Counted from the first letter of the stretch, positions 7,905-18,897 are shown. The stretch is DNA of 64,000 nucleotides from Pseudomonas sp. TTU2014-080ASC (GCF_001446935.1 NZ_LKKK01000011.1:434001-498000); one strand, 5' to 3'. The notes: generated from the sequence alone by a model not told the origin. Translations and numbers: made by a program.

Positions 7905-8543
7905 TCAATCATCCGATGTTTTCTGTTTGTATTCACAAAGATCTTCGATGATACAGCTGCCGCAACGGGGCTTGCGTGCCTGGCATACATAGCGTCCGTG
8001 AAGGATGAGCCAGTGGTGTGAATCCAGCAGAAACTCCTTAGGCACGAACTTCAGCAGCTTCTTTTCCACTTCAAGTACGTTCTTGCCGGGGGCAATGCCG
8101 GTACGGTTGCTGACGCGGAAGATATGGGTGTCCACTGCCATTGCCACTTGCCTGAACGCTGTGTTGAGCACCACGTTGGCGGTCTTGCGGCCGACGCCGG
8201 GCAGGGCTTCGAGTTCTTCCCGGGTTTGCGGGACTTCACCGCCGTGGCGCTCCAGCAGCAGGCGGCACGTTTCGATGACGTTCTTAGCCTTGCTGTTGTA
8301 CAGGCCAATGGTCTTGATGTATTCGCTCAGGCCTTCAACGCCCAGGTCGTAAATCGCCTGTGGGGTGTTGGCCACCGGGAACAGTTTGGCCGTGGCCTTG
8401 TTGACGCTGACGTCGGTAGCCTGGGCAGAAAGGGTAACGGCAATCAGCAGCTCAAACGGATTGCTGTATTCCAGTTCGGTTTTCGGCTCAGGATTTTCGG
8501 CATGCAAGCGGCGGAAAATTTCCAGACGTTTGGCTGCGTTCAC
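7905..8543 (-). CDS. nth: Endonuclease III, DNA glycosylase/AP lyase
   Basis: A 212-residue base-excision-repair enzyme that removes oxidised pyrimidines and cleaves the abasic strand. The helix-hairpin-helix [12 protein letters not shown] carries the catalytic lysine, and [11 protein letters not shown] carries the catalytic aspartate. The C-terminal 4Fe-4S loop is present as C-x6-C-x2-C-x5-C ([17 protein letters not shown]). The length is normal. It overlaps the rnfE stop by 4 bp (ATGA) and is therefore the last gene of the rnf operon, a linkage conserved in gamma-proteobacteria (rsx-nth). Confidence 0.97.
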   Translation of the reverse strand: MNAAKRLEIFRRLHAENPEPKTELEYSNPFELLIAVTLSAQATDVSVNKATAKLFPVANTPQAIYDLGVEGLSEYIKTIGLYNSKAKNVIETCRLLLERHGGEVPQTREELEALPGVGRKTANVVLNTAFRQVAMAVDTHIFRVSNRTGIAPGKNVLEVEKKLLKFVPKEFLLDSHHWLILHGRYVCQARKPRCGSCIIEDLCEYKQKTSDD

Positions 8544-9250
8544 TCAATCACTCCGGTCACACGTACACGGCGGCTGGCAGCAGGTGTTTGTGGTTCTGCG
8601 GCCAGTTTGGCTTTAGCTTCGAGGTGCTCATCAATACGATTTTTCGCAGCGACCAGCAGGCCGAGTACCAAAAACGCGCCCGGCGGCAGAATCGCTAGCA
8701 GGAAGCCTTTGTAGTCCTCGACAAAGGTGATCTGCCAGTTAGCGGCAATTGGGCCGAACAGCAGCTGCATATTGGCAAACAGCGCGCCGGTGCCAAGCAA
8801 CTCACGCACAGCACCGATCACAACCATTACCAGGCCAAAGCCAATCCCCATCATCAGGCCGTCAAAGCTGGCGTGGGTGACTTTATTTTTCGCGGCGAAG
8901 GCTTCTGCGCGGCCGAGGATGATGCAGTTGGTGGTGATCAGTGGGATAAAAATGCCCAGGATCTGGTAAAGCTCGTAGGTGAAAGCCTGCATCAACAGCT
9001 CGGTGCAGGTGGTCAACGCGGCGATGATCATCACAAACGCTGGCAGGCGCACAGCATCGGTCACCGCATTACGGATCAGCGACACGGCTGCGTTGGAACA
9101 GGCCAACACCAGTGCGGTGGCCAGCCCCATACCTAAGGCGTTGACAACTGAGTTACTGACACCCAGCAACGGGCACAGCCCGAGTAGTTGCACCAGCCCG
9201 GGGTTGTTCTTCCACAGACTGTTGCTGACGATTTCGCGGTAACTAGCCAT
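8540..9250 (-). CDS. rnfE: Rnf/Rsx electron transport complex subunit E
   Basis: A 236-residue integral membrane protein of the ion-translocating NADH/ferredoxin oxidoreductase Rnf. It starts at [45 protein letters not shown]. The helices around GLCPLLG and [14 protein letters not shown] are diagnostic of the paired RnfA/RnfE subunits, which hold a shared Fe-S site in the membrane. ATG at 9250 is used; an open frame to 9376 would overlap rnfG extensively and is not conserved. The gene overlaps rnfG by 8 bp and nth by 4 bp. A C-terminal charged tail ([18 protein letters not shown]) follows the last helix. Confidence 0.95.
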   Translation of the reverse strand: MASYREIVSNSLWKNNPGLVQLLGLCPLLGVSNSVVNALGMGLATALVLACSNAAVSLIRNAVTDAVRLPAFVMIIAALTTCTELLMQAFTYELYQILGIFIPLITTNCIILGRAEAFAAKNKVTHASFDGLMMGIGFGLVMVVIGAVRELLGTGALFANMQLLFGPIAANWQITFVEDYKGFLLAILPPGAFLVLGLLVAAKNRIDEHLEAKAKLAAEPQTPAASRRVRVTGVIE

Positions 9251-9884
9251 TGTTCGGCTCCAGCGGCTTGAGCAGGGTTTCGCGGTTAGCGTCGAAGTAC
9301 TGCAGGGCTTTGTGCACGGCTTTGACCACAGCACGCGGAGTGATGGTGGCACCGGCAAATTGATCGAATTCGCCACCGTCTTTCTTCACGGCCCAACCGG
9401 ACTCATCCGGGCTGTTCAGGGATTTGCCGATAAAACTGTTGATCCACTTGTCCTTGGCCAGTTCGATTTTATCGCCCAGGCCCGGCGTTTCCTTGTGATT
9501 GATAACCCGTACGCCAGCCAGACGACCATCGGCAAAAATCCCGATCAGCAGGCTGATGCTGCCGCTGTAACCATCCGGCGCAGTGGCTTGTAGGATGATG
9601 GCAACCGGTTCGCCTTTGAGTGTGGCAAGGTAGGCTGGTGTGGCGGTCTTGTTGCCCAGCAGCGGGTCGCTGACGTTCTGTACGGCGTCGAGCAGGTGAT
9701 TGTCGAAAGAACCGGCAGGCAGAATTTGCGCCAGTGCCTGCACCTTGGCTTCGCGCTGGGCAGTTTCAATGCGCCCGGCGGTGCCGACTTGGGTGATGGC
9801 GACGATGCCGACCGTGAGGACGGCAAAGGCACCGAGCACCAAGCTATTTTTCAGCATCGAACGGCTGATTTCAGGCACGGCCAT
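9243..9884 (-). CDS. rnfG: Rnf/Rsx electron transport complex subunit G (covalent FMN)
   Basis: A 213-residue subunit with one N-terminal membrane anchor ([21 protein letters not shown]) and a periplasmic FMN-binding domain. The FMN attachment motif is AGAT with Thr180 as the predicted phosphoester site, preceded by GGEFDQF. The conserved [10 protein letters not shown] loop is also present. It lies between rnfD (3-bp gap) and rnfE (8-bp overlap) and carries electrons between RnfC/RnfD flavins and the membrane subunits. Note that the first residue of the usual SGAT flavinylation motif is alanine here; the Thr is kept, so flavinylation should still occur. Confidence 0.95.
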   Translation of the reverse strand: MAVPEISRSMLKNSLVLGAFAVLTVGIVAITQVGTAGRIETAQREAKVQALAQILPAGSFDNHLLDAVQNVSDPLLGNKTATPAYLATLKGEPVAIILQATAPDGYSGSISLLIGIFADGRLAGVRVINHKETPGLGDKIELAKDKWINSFIGKSLNSPDESGWAVKKDGGEFDQFAGATITPRAVVKAVHKALQYFDANRETLLKPLEPNNG

Positions 9885-9886
9885 GC

Positions 9887-10918
9887 TTAATCCCCCAGCT
9901 TGAAGCCGCGAGTCGGCTTACTGTGGCCGTAACTGCGCGGCCGGGTGTAGTAGTCGATGGTGGGGGCGCAGAGGTTCATCAGCAACACGGCGAACGCTAC
10001 GCCGTCCGGGTAGCCGCCCCAGGCACGGATCACATAGACCAGAACACCAACGCCGATGCCGAAGATCAGGCGGCCGAGGTTGCTGGTTGCGCCACTGACC
10101 GGGTCAGTGACGATAAAGAACGCACCGAGCATGGTTGCGCCGGTAAACAGGTGAAACAGCGGCGAGCCGTGGGAATCCGAGCCGGAACCGTTCCAGAACA
10201 ACAGGCTCATGACGACCAGTGCCGCCAGCATGCCGACCGGGGCGTGCCAGGTGAACAGGCGCTTGCGCAGCAGGTACAGGCCGCCTAGTAAGAAGGCCAA
10301 GTTGATGATTTCTACGGCGTTACCACCGAAATGACCGAACGCAGGGTTCTGTGCCCATAGCTCATCGACGGTCAGGCTCTTGTTGGTTTTCAGCACATCC
10401 AGTGCGGTAGCCTGCGCCCAGCCATCGGGCAGGGCTGCGATGCCGAGAATCTGTTGCAGGCCTTCGAGCATGCCGACGCTGTGCGGGGCGGGCCAACTGG
10501 TCATTTCTACCGGAAAGGAAACCAGCACCACGACGTAACCGAGCATGGCCGGGTTGAACGGGTTTTGCCCGAGACCGCCGAACAGTTGCTTGCCAAATAC
10601 AACGGCAAAACCCGTGGCGACTAAGGTCAGCCACCAGGGCGAGTAGGGCGGCAGCGCCAGTGCCAGCAGTACCGCAGTGACGATGACGCTGTAGTCCTTG
10701 AGGAAGAACAGCACCGGGCGCTTGCGTAGGTGCAGGATGGCCGCCTCAAAGCCCAGCGCGAAGAGGCTGGCCAGCAGCAGGTTGATCAATGTGCCAATGC
10801 CGAACAGCCAGGTCAGGGCGATGATGGCGGGCACAGTGGCTAGCAGCACCTGCAGCATGACAAGCTGTGTTCGGTTTTTGCCCTTGGCGTGGGGCGATGT
10901 GATGCGGGGCAGGGCCAT
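9887..10918 (-). CDS. rnfD: Rnf/Rsx electron transport complex subunit D (covalent FMN)
   Basis: A 343-residue polytopic protein with about nine or ten hydrophobic helices. TDPVSGAT contains the covalent FMN site, with Thr278 the predicted attachment residue. The [20 protein letters not shown] segment is typical of RnfD/NqrB. It forms the flavin-bearing membrane core of the Rnf pump. It lies 28 bp downstream of rnfC and 2 bp upstream of rnfG in the same operon. The length is normal for the family. Confidence 0.95.
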   Translation of the reverse strand: MALPRITSPHAKGKNRTQLVMLQVLLATVPAIIALTWLFGIGTLINLLLASLFALGFEAAILHLRKRPVLFFLKDYSVIVTAVLLALALPPYSPWWLTLVATGFAVVFGKQLFGGLGQNPFNPAMLGYVVVLVSFPVEMTSWPAPHSVGMLEGLQQILGIAALPDGWAQATALDVLKTNKSLTVDELWAQNPAFGHFGGNAVEIINLAFLLGGLYLLRKRLFTWHAPVGMLAALVVMSLLFWNGSGSDSHGSPLFHLFTGATMLGAFFIVTDPVSGATSNLGRLIFGIGVGVLVYVIRAWGGYPDGVAFAVLLMNLCAPTIDYYTRPRSYGHSKPTRGFKLGD

Positions 10919-10946
10919 GGATGCTCCGGTTCTGACACAGGCCGCC

Positions 10947-13649
10947 TTAAAGGCCGCCTGTGTGCTCCTGTAGTTTGCGTTCGGCTTCGTTCAGACGCGC
11001 CTTGGCAGCTTCAACTGCCTCGACCGGGCTTGCGGCTTCGCGTTCGAGCCTGCGTAGATCGGCGCGGGCGAAGGCCACTTCGGTCTTCAGTGCGCGGGTG
11101 GCTTCGTCGATCGGTTTCTTGTCGGTACGCACCAGTTCGGGGGCTGGTTTGCCGGAGGCGTCTTCTGCCACATGCAGGGCTTTTTCAGCGTCTGCCAGCG
11201 CTTGCTGTAACGCTGCCAGCGTGTCTTCATCGGCACCGGCTTTTTCGGCCTTTTTCAGCTCGGCGCGGCGCATCGCCAGCTCGACCTTGGCTTTCTTCAG
11301 ATTGCTTTCGCCTTCTGTGGGCTGAGGCTTCTCGGCTGCTGGAGCCTGGTTTTGCAAATCGGCCAGCCGTTTCTCCGCAGCCTCTAACTGGGTGCGTAGC
11401 TGTTGCAGTTCTGCTTGCTGCTCAGTGGTCGGTTCCTCGACTTTCTCCAGCTTGCGCAACTGAGCCTTGAGCATGGCAGCGTCGATCTTGGCCTTTTTCA
11501 ACTCAGCATCGTCGGCGGCGGGTGCTACTTTGGCCGGTGCAGGTGCTTGAGTTTGCAGGCTGGCGAGCAACTTCTCAGCTGCTTCCAGCTGGCTGCGCAG
11601 TTGTTGCAGCTCAGCTTGTTGCTCGGCGCTAGGCTCTTCGACTTTCTCCAGCTTACGCAGCTGAGCTTTGAGCATGGCAGCGTCGATCTTGGCTTTTTTC
11701 AGCGCGGCATCGTCGGCAGCGGGTGCGGCTTTAGCCGGTGCAGGTGCTTGAGTTTGCAGGCTGGCGAGCAGCTTTTCAGCGGCCTCCAGCTGGCTGCGCA
11801 GCTGTTGCAGCTCGGCTTGTTGTTCGGCGTCAGGTTCTTCGACCTTTTCCAGCTTGCGTACTTGGGCGCGCAGCATAGCGGCGTCGATTTTGGCTTTTTT
11901 CAGCGCGGCATCATCCGCTGCTGGTGCGACGGCCGGTGCAGCAGGTGGATTGCTGGCCATTGCCGCATCCAGCGCTTGTTGCGCAGCGGCAGCGGCCTGA
12001 CGCAGGGTTTCTACTTGGGCCTGCAACTCCGGTGTGTCGTGGGCGGCTAATTGCTTCTCGGCCTTTTTCAGGGCGACCTGAGCCATGCTGGCTTCGATCT
12101 TGAGTTTCTTCTGTTCTTCACTCTGGCCCGGTTTGGCAGGCGCGGCAGCGGTTTCAGGTGCTGTCGGGGCTTGCGCCTGAGCTGCTTTGGCAGCGGCGGC
12201 GCGGGCGGCACGGGCCTGGCGATCAGCTTCTTTCTGCTCCTCGGCGCGGCGCAGGCGTTCCTGACGCAGTTCGAAGCGCTGCTTGGAGTGTTCGGCCTTG
12301 AGCTGTTTCTGTTCCAGCTCGCGGATTTCAGCCTTGGCCACACGGTAGTACTGTACCAGCGGAATGCTAGACGGGCAGACGTAGGCGCAGGCGCCGCATT
12401 CAATGCAGTCGAACAGGTTGTGCGCCTTGAGCTGTTCGTGCTCCTGACCGATGGCAAAGAAGTGCAGTTGTTGCGGCAGCAGGCTGGCCGGGCAGGCTTC
12501 GGCGCACTCACCACAGCGGATGCAGGGCATCGCCGGAGGTGGTGGCGGCAGCTCTTCAGCGGTGCTGGCCAACAGGCAGTTGGTGGTTTTGATCACCGGC
12601 ACGCTTGTGTCGGTCAGGGTAAAGCCCATCATTGGGCCGCCCATAATCAGACGGTTCAGTTTTTTCTCGTTCAGCCCGGCAAATTGCAGCAGTTTGCTCA
12701 CCGGTGTGCCGAGCAGCACCTCGACGTTCATCGGACGCTCAAGCGCTTCGCCGGTCAGGGTGGTGATGCGTGAGATCAGCGGTTTGCCGTGGATCACCGC
12801 ATCATGCACGGCCACGCACGTGCCGACGTTCTGGCAGAGCATGCCGATATCGGCAGGCAGGCCACCGGATGGCACTTCGACCCCGGTAAGAATTTGGATC
12901 AGCTGCTTCTCGCCGCCCGACGGGTATTTGGTCGGGAAAACTTTGACCACATAGCTGCGCTCGCCCATGGCTGCCCGGATGGCGCTGATGGCTTCGGGCT
13001 TATTGTCCTCAATGCCGATCAGCACCTGTTCCGGCTGAATCAGGTGCACAAGGATATCGACCCCGCACAGCAGCTCGGCGGCGCGCTCTCGCATCAGCAC
13101 ATCATCGGCGGTGATGTAGGGCTCGCACTCGGTACCGTTGATGATCAGGGTATGAATCTTCTGGGTTGGCCGGGCATTGAGCTTTACCGCTGTGGGGAAG
13201 CCCGCACCGCCCATGCCACTGATCCCGGCCTGGCGAATGCGCTCCAGCAGTTCAGCAGGCTCAAGGGCACGGTAATCCGGGCAGGGATTCAGTTCAGCCC
13301 ATTCATCCAGGCCGTCAGCGTCGATAACAATCGCGCTGGTTAGCATGCCGGAGGCGTGAGGGTATGGCTGCGGGCCTATAAAGGACACCGTGCCGGAAGT
13401 TGGTGCGTGCAGTGGGGTGCTGACAAAACCGTTGGCGCGGGCAATCTGCTGGCCTTTGAGCACACGTTCGCCGACAGCCACAACGGGCTCGGCAGGCGCA
13501 CCGATATGCTGGTTGAGCGGCAGTATCAGTTGCTTAGCCTGCGGCGCAGGCTGAATCGGTGTGCGGTTAGACAGCTCTTTGCGTTCTTCAGGGTGAATGC
13601 CGCCGGGAATATCCCAGATGCGTGCGTTCGGATTATTCATGGCGGTCAT
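10947..13649 (-). CDS. rnfC: Rnf/Rsx electron transport complex subunit C with long repeat-containing tail
   Basis: A 900-residue peripheral subunit that accepts electrons from NADH. The N-terminal half (to about residue 430) contains the SLBB/complex-I 51-kDa-like flavin region ([25 protein letters not shown]) and two 4Fe-4S motifs, [12 protein letters not shown] and [12 protein letters not shown]. The rest is an Ala/Lys/Glu-rich, coiled-coil tail with three near-identical tandem units of about 67 residues plus degenerate copies. Proteobacterial RnfC tails vary in length; this one is long. The ATG at 13649 overlaps the rnfB stop (ATGA). The tail is probably a flexible or coiled spacer; its role is unknown. 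Confidence 0.95.
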   Translation of the reverse strand: MTAMNNPNARIWDIPGGIHPEERKELSNRTPIQPAPQAKQLILPLNQHIGAPAEPVVAVGERVLKGQQIARANGFVSTPLHAPTSGTVSFIGPQPYPHASGMLTSAIVIDADGLDEWAELNPCPDYRALEPAELLERIRQAGISGMGGAGFPTAVKLNARPTQKIHTLIINGTECEPYITADDVLMRERAAELLCGVDILVHLIQPEQVLIGIEDNKPEAISAIRAAMGERSYVVKVFPTKYPSGGEKQLIQILTGVEVPSGGLPADIGMLCQNVGTCVAVHDAVIHGKPLISRITTLTGEALERPMNVEVLLGTPVSKLLQFAGLNEKKLNRLIMGGPMMGFTLTDTSVPVIKTTNCLLASTAEELPPPPPAMPCIRCGECAEACPASLLPQQLHFFAIGQEHEQLKAHNLFDCIECGACAYVCPSSIPLVQYYRVAKAEIRELEQKQLKAEHSKQRFELRQERLRRAEEQKEADRQARAARAAAAKAAQAQAPTAPETAAAPAKPGQSEEQKKLKIEASMAQVALKKAEKQLAAHDTPELQAQVETLRQAAAAAQQALDAAMASNPPAAPAVAPAADDAALKKAKIDAAMLRAQVRKLEKVEEPDAEQQAELQQLRSQLEAAEKLLASLQTQAPAPAKAAPAADDAALKKAKIDAAMLKAQLRKLEKVEEPSAEQQAELQQLRSQLEAAEKLLASLQTQAPAPAKVAPAADDAELKKAKIDAAMLKAQLRKLEKVEEPTTEQQAELQQLRTQLEAAEKRLADLQNQAPAAEKPQPTEGESNLKKAKVELAMRRAELKKAEKAGADEDTLAALQQALADAEKALHVAEDASGKPAPELVRTDKKPIDEATRALKTEVAFARADLRRLEREAASPVEAVEAAKARLNEAERKLQEHTGGL
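11341..11945 (-). repeat. Three tandem ~200-bp direct repeats inside rnfC
   Basis: Three consecutive units of 198-201 bp encode the core [11 protein letters not shown](K/R)AQ, then [19 protein letters not shown] and EAAEK(L/R)LA. Matching landmarks (the DDA(A/E)LKK codons) lie near 11508, 11709 and 11907. The copies differ by only a few residues, so recombination could change the copy number between strains. Unit borders are approximate. Confidence 0.85.
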
Positions 13650-14221
13650 GCTGCCTGCTCCCGGTCGCTGGCGATCAGCTGCCCGGCGGGCAGGGGTTTA
13701 TCCCATTTCCAGTTTTGTACGCTGGAGGGCACTTCCAGCATGTCGATGCAGTCCACCGGGCACGGTTCCACACACAGGTCGCAGCCTGTGCACTCACTGA
13801 CGATTACGGTATGCATCTGTTTGGCTGCGCCGACGATGGCATCCACCGGGCAGGCCTGAATGCATTTGGTGCAGCCGATGCATTCCGCCTCGCGGATATA
13901 GGCGACCATTTGCGGCTTTTCGCCTTCAACCGCGTCCAGCGGCTCCGGCTCTACATCCAGCAAATCGGCCAGAGCCTGAATGGTCGCCTCGCCGCCAGGC
14001 GGGCACTTGTTGATCTTGTCGCCACCAGCAATCGCCTCGGCGTAAGGCTTGCAGCCGGGATAGCCGCACTGACCGCACTGGGTTTGTGGCAGCAGGGCGT
14101 TGATCTGTTCGGCAATCGGGTTGCCTTCCACTCGAAAGCGCACGGCGGCGAAGCCGAGAATGGCTCCGGCCACCAGGCACAGCGCAAGCAATGCGAGAAC
14201 GGCGATGAGCACCACACTCAT
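13646..14221 (-). CDS. rnfB: Rnf/Rsx electron transport complex subunit B (ferredoxin-like)
   Basis: A 191-residue subunit with one N-terminal transmembrane helix ([22 protein letters not shown]). A four-cysteine domain follows ([18 protein letters not shown] with a distal KCPPGG), and then two ferredoxin-type 4Fe-4S motifs, [12 protein letters not shown] and [12 protein letters not shown]. It relays electrons between soluble ferredoxin and the membrane complex. The start overlaps the rnfA stop (ATGA) and its stop overlaps the rnfC start (ATGA), so rnfA-B-C are translationally coupled. Confidence 0.96.
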   Translation of the reverse strand: MSVVLIAVLALLALCLVAGAILGFAAVRFRVEGNPIAEQINALLPQTQCGQCGYPGCKPYAEAIAGGDKINKCPPGGEATIQALADLLDVEPEPLDAVEGEKPQMVAYIREAECIGCTKCIQACPVDAIVGAAKQMHTVIVSECTGCDLCVEPCPVDCIDMLEVPSSVQNWKWDKPLPAGQLIASDREQAA

Positions 14222-14802
14222 AGTTTGATCAACCCGGTAAAGCCCATAAAGGCCAGCGACATCAGCCCGGCGGTGATCATGCCGATGGCTGCGCCTTGGA
14301 ACGGTTTGGGCACATCCGCGATGGCAATGCGTTCACGCATAGCGGCAAACAGCACCAGAACCAGCGAGAAGCCGAGTCCAGCAGCAAAGCCGTTGGCTGT
14401 CGCCGTGATAAAGGTGAACTCGGCCTTGTTGGCGTTAAGCAGGGCCACGCCAAGCACAATGCAGTTGGTGGTGATCAGCGGCAGGAAGATCCCCAGCACG
14501 CGATAGAGTAGGGGGCTGGTTTTGTTCACCACCATTTCGGTGAACTGCACCACCACGGCGATTACCAGAATGAAGCTGATGGTGCGCAGGTATTCGATGT
14601 CCAGCGGCTGCAGGATGTACTTCTGCACCAGATAGCTGCACATGGCGGCCAGGGTCAGCACAAAGGTAGTAGCCAGTGAGAGGCCGATGGCAGTTTCGAT
14701 TTTTTTCGAAACACCCATGAACGGGCACAGGCCAAGGAACTGGACCAACACAAAGTTGTTGACCAGGATGGCGCTGACCATGATTAAGGCGAGTTCGGTC
14801 AT
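14218..14802 (-). CDS. rnfA: Rnf/Rsx electron transport complex subunit A
   Basis: A 194-residue, six-helix membrane protein beginning [40 protein letters not shown] and TTNCIVLG supply the conserved cysteines of the RnfA/RnfE intramembrane Fe-S centre. It is the first gene of the leftward rnfABCDGE-nth operon, 152 bp downstream of metG with a hairpin between them. In gamma-proteobacteria the complex (Rsx) also helps keep SoxR reduced; in Pseudomonas the physiological direction of electron flow is not settled. Confidence 0.96.
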   Translation of the reverse strand: MTELALIMVSAILVNNFVLVQFLGLCPFMGVSKKIETAIGLSLATTFVLTLAAMCSYLVQKYILQPLDIEYLRTISFILVIAVVVQFTEMVVNKTSPLLYRVLGIFLPLITTNCIVLGVALLNANKAEFTFITATANGFAAGLGFSLVLVLFAAMRERIAIADVPKPFQGAAIGMITAGLMSLAFMGFTGLIKL

Positions 14803-14870
14803 TGCGGGTTCCGCGCTGGGGTGGCAAAGGCCGTAGAAAAAGGGGGCTTATTATCGGTAAGCCAACAGTT

Positions 14871-14901
14871 CCAGACAAGCGGCAGGAAGCCGCTTGTCTG
14901 G
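14871..14901 (-). terminator. Strong hairpin between metG and rnfA (probable terminator)
   Basis: CCAGACAAGCGGC (14871-14883) and its exact complement (14889-14901) form a 13-bp perfect stem with a 5-base loop. Flanking AACAG/CTGTT can extend it after a short internal loop. In the metG direction a CCCCCTTTTT stretch lies about 25 bases further on rather than directly after the stem, so termination may be incomplete. It separates metG from the rnf operon. Confidence 0.6.
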
Positions 14902-14954
14902 GCTGTTAGTAAGGCTAGCGCAACCGGAGCAGGCCGGCTGCGCTGATAAGGCGT

Positions 14955-16991
14955 TTACTTAACGCGCTGACCTGGTTTAGCGCCGCTGTCCGGGCTTAGC
15001 AGGTAGATTTCTTCGCCGCCTGGGCCTGCTGCCAGCACCATGCCTTCGGAGACGCCGAACTTCATTTTGCGCGCGGCCAGGTTGGCGACGTACAGAGTCA
15101 GGCGGCCTTCCAGCTTGCTTGGATCCGGGTAGGCGCTCTTGATGCCGCTGAAGACGTTGCGTTTCTCGTCGCCGATGTCGAGTGTCAGGCGCAGCAGTTT
15201 GTCTGCACCTTCTACGAATTCGCACTTCTCGATCAGGGCAATACGCAGATCAACCGCTGCAAAGGTGTCGAAGGTGATCTCGGCCGCCAGCGGGTCTTTG
15301 ACCAGTTCGCCGTTGCCTTGCGGTTTCGGCGCTTCAGCGGCGAGGTCTTCTTTGCTGGCTTCAACCATGGCTTCTACCTTGGCGGGTTCAATACGGGTCA
15401 TCAGCGGGGTAAAGGCGTTCAGCTGGTGGTTGTACAGGCCCTTGTCGAGGTCAGCCCAGGTCAGCGGTGCGACGTTGAGGAACTCCTCGGCGGCTTTGCT
15501 CAGTACTGGCAGAACCGGCTTGAGCATAATCACCAGCTGGCGGAACAGGTTGATGCCTGCGGTGCAGATTTCCTGCACTTCGGCCTGCTTGCCTTCAACC
15601 TTGTTCAGTGCCCACGGGGCTTTGTCGGCGATCCAGGCGTTGGCCTGGTCAGCCAAGGCCATGATTTCACGCATGGCGCGGGCGAAATCACGCTTCTCGT
15701 AGGCATCAGCGATGCTTGGAGTCGCTTCGCTGAAGGCTTTGGTCAGTTCCGGCGCAGCATCTGTCGCAGCAGTCACGCCGCTATTACCTTTATGAATGAA
15801 ACCGGCGCAGCGGCTGGCGATGTTGACGACTTTGCCGACCAGATCAGAGTTGACCTTCTGTACGAAGTCTTCGAGGTTCAGGTCCAAGTCATCCACACCA
15901 CGGCCCAGCTTGCTGGCGTAGTAGTAACGCAGGTATTCCGGGTTCAGATGATCCAGATAGGTGCGGGCCTTGATAAAGGTGCCGCGGGATTTGGACATCT
16001 TCTGGCCGTTGACGGTCAGGTAGCCGTGCACGTTCAGTGCGGTTGGCTTGCGGTAGCCTGCGCCTTCGAGCATGGCGGGCCAGAACAGAGCGTGGAAGTT
16101 GACGATGTCTTTGCCGATAAAGTGGTACAGCTCGGCGCTGGAGTCTTTCTTCCAGTACTCGTCGAAGTCCAGCTCAGGACGACGGGCGCAGAGGTTCTTG
16201 AAGCTGGCCATGTAGCCAACTGGCGCATCCAGCCAAACGTAGAAATATTTGCCCGGCTCGTCCGGGATTTCAAAGCCGAAGTACGGCGCATCGCGGGAGA
16301 TGTCCCACTCTTGCAGGCCGCTGTCCAGCCATTCGGCAATCTTGTTGGCGACGGCGTCTTGCAGGGCACCGCTGCGGGTCCATTGCTTCAGCATGGCCTC
16401 AAAGTCAGGCAGCTTGAAGAAGAAGTGCTTGGAGTCGCGCAGCTCAGGCACAGCGCCGGAAATGGCTGAACGTGGGTTTTTCAGCTCGGTCGGCTCGTAA
16501 GTGGCGCCGCATTTTTCGCAGTTGTCGCCGTACTGATCTTCCGCCGCACATTTCGGGCAGGTGCCTTTGATGAAACGGTCAGCCAGGAACATGCCTTTTT
16601 CAGGGTCAAAGTACTGGGTGACGGAACGGGTAGCGATATGGCCATTGTCGCGCAGGGCCAGGTAGATCGCCGTGGAAAGCTCGCGGTTTTCTTCGCAGTG
16701 GGTGGAGTGGAAGTTGTCAAAATCCACCAAGAAGTCAGCGAAGTCGGCGCTGTGTTCAGCCTGTACGTTGGCAATCAGTTGCTCTGGGGTGATGCCTTCT
16801 TTTTCGGCGCGCAGCATGATCGCGGAGCCGTGGGCGTCGTCGGCACAGACGTAAGTGCAGGTGTTGCCGCGCAGTTTCTGGAAGCGCACCCACATATCGG
16901 TTTGCACATACTCCAGCATATGGCCGAGGTGAATCGAACCGTTGGCATAGGGCAGGGCGCTGGTAACAAGAATTTTGCGGGCTTCAGTCAT
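14955..16991 (-). CDS. metG: Methionine--tRNA ligase
   Basis: A 678-residue class I aminoacyl-tRNA synthetase. The HIGH-like signature is in [18 protein letters not shown]; the zinc-knuckle cysteines are in [25 protein letters not shown] is the KMSKS motif. The last about 110 residues ([34 protein letters not shown]) are the tRNA-binding EMAP/Trbp111-like dimerisation domain. ATG at 16991 is chosen by homology to [22 protein letters not shown] starts; a GTG at 17006 is possible. It is divergent from mrp, a pairing conserved in pseudomonads. Confidence 0.97.
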   Translation of the reverse strand: MTEARKILVTSALPYANGSIHLGHMLEYVQTDMWVRFQKLRGNTCTYVCADDAHGSAIMLRAEKEGITPEQLIANVQAEHSADFADFLVDFDNFHSTHCEENRELSTAIYLALRDNGHIATRSVTQYFDPEKGMFLADRFIKGTCPKCAAEDQYGDNCEKCGATYEPTELKNPRSAISGAVPELRDSKHFFFKLPDFEAMLKQWTRSGALQDAVANKIAEWLDSGLQEWDISRDAPYFGFEIPDEPGKYFYVWLDAPVGYMASFKNLCARRPELDFDEYWKKDSSAELYHFIGKDIVNFHALFWPAMLEGAGYRKPTALNVHGYLTVNGQKMSKSRGTFIKARTYLDHLNPEYLRYYYASKLGRGVDDLDLNLEDFVQKVNSDLVGKVVNIASRCAGFIHKGNSGVTAATDAAPELTKAFSEATPSIADAYEKRDFARAMREIMALADQANAWIADKAPWALNKVEGKQAEVQEICTAGINLFRQLVIMLKPVLPVLSKAAEEFLNVAPLTWADLDKGLYNHQLNAFTPLMTRIEPAKVEAMVEASKEDLAAEAPKPQGNGELVKDPLAAEITFDTFAAVDLRIALIEKCEFVEGADKLLRLTLDIGDEKRNVFSGIKSAYPDPSKLEGRLTLYVANLAARKMKFGVSEGMVLAAGPGGEEIYLLSPDSGAKPGQRVK

Positions 16992-17187
16992 GGGAATCGG
17001 CTGCACTGGTAACTCAGGAAGCCGCTAACTATATAGGTGCGGCGGATTTTTTTCACCTTTCGGCAGATGAAGCCTATAGGACTGATGGTTCGATTCTGTT
17101 CATCTGCGAGCGTATGCCGCATGCGCTTGTCTAGCCTGCTGTGAGGTACTATATCCGCCTGATTTGCTCAGCCTTTCGGAGTTATCC

Positions 17188-18276
17188 ATGAGTGTTGTTA
17201 CCCGCGCTGCCATCGAAGCCGCATTGTCCCAGTACACCGATCCCCATTTGAATCAGAACCCGGTCAGCGCCGGTTGTCTGCGCGAAGTCGAGATTCAGGG
17301 AGCGGCGGTTAAGGTTCGCTTGGTTTTGGGGTATGCCGCCGGCCTGTTTAAAAACGGCTGGGCGCAAATGCTGCAAATGGCTCTGGAAAATCTGGAAGGC
17401 GTCGAGCGGGCTGAGGTGCAGGTCGACTGCGAGATTGAGTCGCACAAAGCGCAGGATCAGGTTCCTGCGCTGACCAACGTGAAAAATGTGATTGCAGTGG
17501 CGTCCGGTAAAGGTGGTGTAGGTAAATCCACCACTGCAGCCAATCTGGCATTGGCACTGGCCCGCGAAGGAGCACGGGTTGGTATTTTGGATGCGGACAT
17601 CTATGGCCCGAGCCAAGGCATTATGTTTGGCATCCCGGAAGGCACCCGGCCACAGGTGAAAGATCAGAAGTGGTTTGTGCCGATCAAAGCCCACGGTGTT
17701 GAGGTCATGTCTATGGCCTTCCTGACCGATGACAACACTCCAGTGGTCTGGCGTGGGCCGATGGTTTCGGGGGCGCTGATCCAGCTGATCACCCAGACTG
17801 CCTGGGACAATCTGGATTATTTAGTGGTTGATATGCCGCCGGGAACAGGCGACATCCAGCTGACATTGGCTCAGAAGGTGCCAGTGTCCGGTGCGGTAAT
17901 TGTTACCACGCCTCAAGATCTGGCTCTGCTGGATGCGAAAAAAGGCGTGGAGATGTTCCGTAAGGTGAACATTCCGGTGTTGGGCGTGGTGGAAAACATG
18001 GCCGTGCACATCTGCTCCAACTGCGGTCATGCTGAGCACCTGTTCGGTGAAGGGGGCGGCCAGAAGCTGGCTTCGCAGTTCGGTGTTGACCTGCTGGCCT
18101 CGTTGCCGCTGTCTATGGCGATCCGCCTGCAGTCCGATGGCGGCAAACCGACAACCATTGCCGATCCGGAAAGCCAGATCGCCATGATCTATCAAGAAAC
18201 CGCGCGCACGGTAGGGGCGCGAATCGCCCAAGCCGGGGCGGTAGGTATGCCGAGCTTATCAGTGAGTGACGACTGA
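17188..18276 (+). CDS. apbC: Mrp/ApbC iron-sulfur cluster carrier ATPase
   Basis: A 362-residue Mrp-family P-loop ATPase that assembles and delivers 4Fe-4S clusters. The N-terminal DUF59/MIP18-like region spans about residues 5-80. The deviant Walker A is SGKGGVGKSTTAANLA, switch residues lie in LDADIYGPS, VVDMPPGTGD is the Walker B region, and CSNCG supplies the cluster-binding CxxC. ATG 17188 is selected because GGAG lies 6 bases upstream. It is divergent from metG and ends against a convergent hemerythrin gene with a shared terminator. Confidence 0.95.
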   Translation: MSVVTRAAIEAALSQYTDPHLNQNPVSAGCLREVEIQGAAVKVRLVLGYAAGLFKNGWAQMLQMALENLEGVERAEVQVDCEIESHKAQDQVPALTNVKNVIAVASGKGGVGKSTTAANLALALAREGARVGILDADIYGPSQGIMFGIPEGTRPQVKDQKWFVPIKAHGVEVMSMAFLTDDNTPVVWRGPMVSGALIQLITQTAWDNLDYLVVDMPPGTGDIQLTLAQKVPVSGAVIVTTPQDLALLDAKKGVEMFRKVNIPVLGVVENMAVHICSNCGHAEHLFGEGGGQKLASQFGVDLLASLPLSMAIRLQSDGGKPTTIADPESQIAMIYQETARTVGARIAQAGAVGMPSLSVSDD

Positions 18277-18283
18277 GTGGCTT

Positions 18284-18309
18284 GCCCGGCAGCGCGTGTG
18301 TTGCCGGGC
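18284..18309. terminator. Bidirectional hairpin between apbC and hemerythrin gene
   Basis: GCCCGGCA (18284-18291) pairs with TGCCGGGC (18302-18309) around a 10-base loop, just after the apbC stop and at the hemerythrin stop. A short TTT follows on the + strand. It probably serves both convergent genes. Confidence 0.65.
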
Positions 18310-18311
18310 GT

Positions 18312-18761
18312 TTACTTGAAAAACTTACCGAGCATGCGTGAGACGAGTCCTTTATCCAGACTCTTCTTCACGTAGGGAGTGTAGTGTTGGTCTTCATGTT
18401 TGATGTGGTTAATCAACCAGAGGCCAATGTCGGTTCGCATCTCCCGCGCAATTTTCAAGGGTTCTGCACCGTTGTCGATCCGTTCCAAATAGCCGTGCGC
18501 CCGCTTTTTGAAGGCCTCGTGCACTCTGTGGTGAGCCTCAAACATCGGATAGTCTGCCTTTTCCATCAGCGATTCCTCAAAAGAGTTATGAGAGACCGCG
18601 TAGTCAATCAACCCCCGGCATAGCTGCTCGACAGAGGCAATGTCCTGCGCTGTGATGCATTGCTCAATGTCTTGGAAGTAAGTGAATAGACGCTGATGCT
18701 GGCTGTCGATGATATCGATACCGGTAGCAAACTCGTCGGACCAAACAATACTAATCCCCAT
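18312..18761 (-). CDS. Bacteriohemerythrin (single-domain)
   Basis: A 149-residue protein with the complete set of diiron ligands for a bacterial hemerythrin: His22, His58 and Glu62 (HNSFE), His77 and His81 (HHRVH), and His119 with Asp124 (HIKHED). No sensor or membrane domain is attached, so it should be a soluble O2-binding protein used for oxygen storage, delivery or sensing. GAGG precedes the ATG at 18761. It stands alone between the cold-shock gene and apbC. Pseudomonads often carry one such protein; the physiological role here is inference. Confidence 0.93.
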   Translation of the reverse strand: MGISIVWSDEFATGIDIIDSQHQRLFTYFQDIEQCITAQDIASVEQLCRGLIDYAVSHNSFEESLMEKADYPMFEAHHRVHEAFKKRAHGYLERIDNGAEPLKIAREMRTDIGLWLINHIKHEDQHYTPYVKKSLDKGLVSRMLGKFFK

Positions 18762-18897
18762 GGTCTAGCCTCTGCTTTTTTTATGGTTATGCGTAGATTG
18801 GCTATGGCACTGACGGCCATTCGAAGGTTAGGGTAATTGTCGGACAATCTGCTTTTGTTGATCTGGGTCAGTATCTGGTGAGCGGAATTGCGGGCAG

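Noticed and set aside
11341..11945. CRISPR-like or mobile repeat array
   Set aside because: The repeats are long, contiguous and in frame within rnfC, so they are protein repeats and not a CRISPR array.
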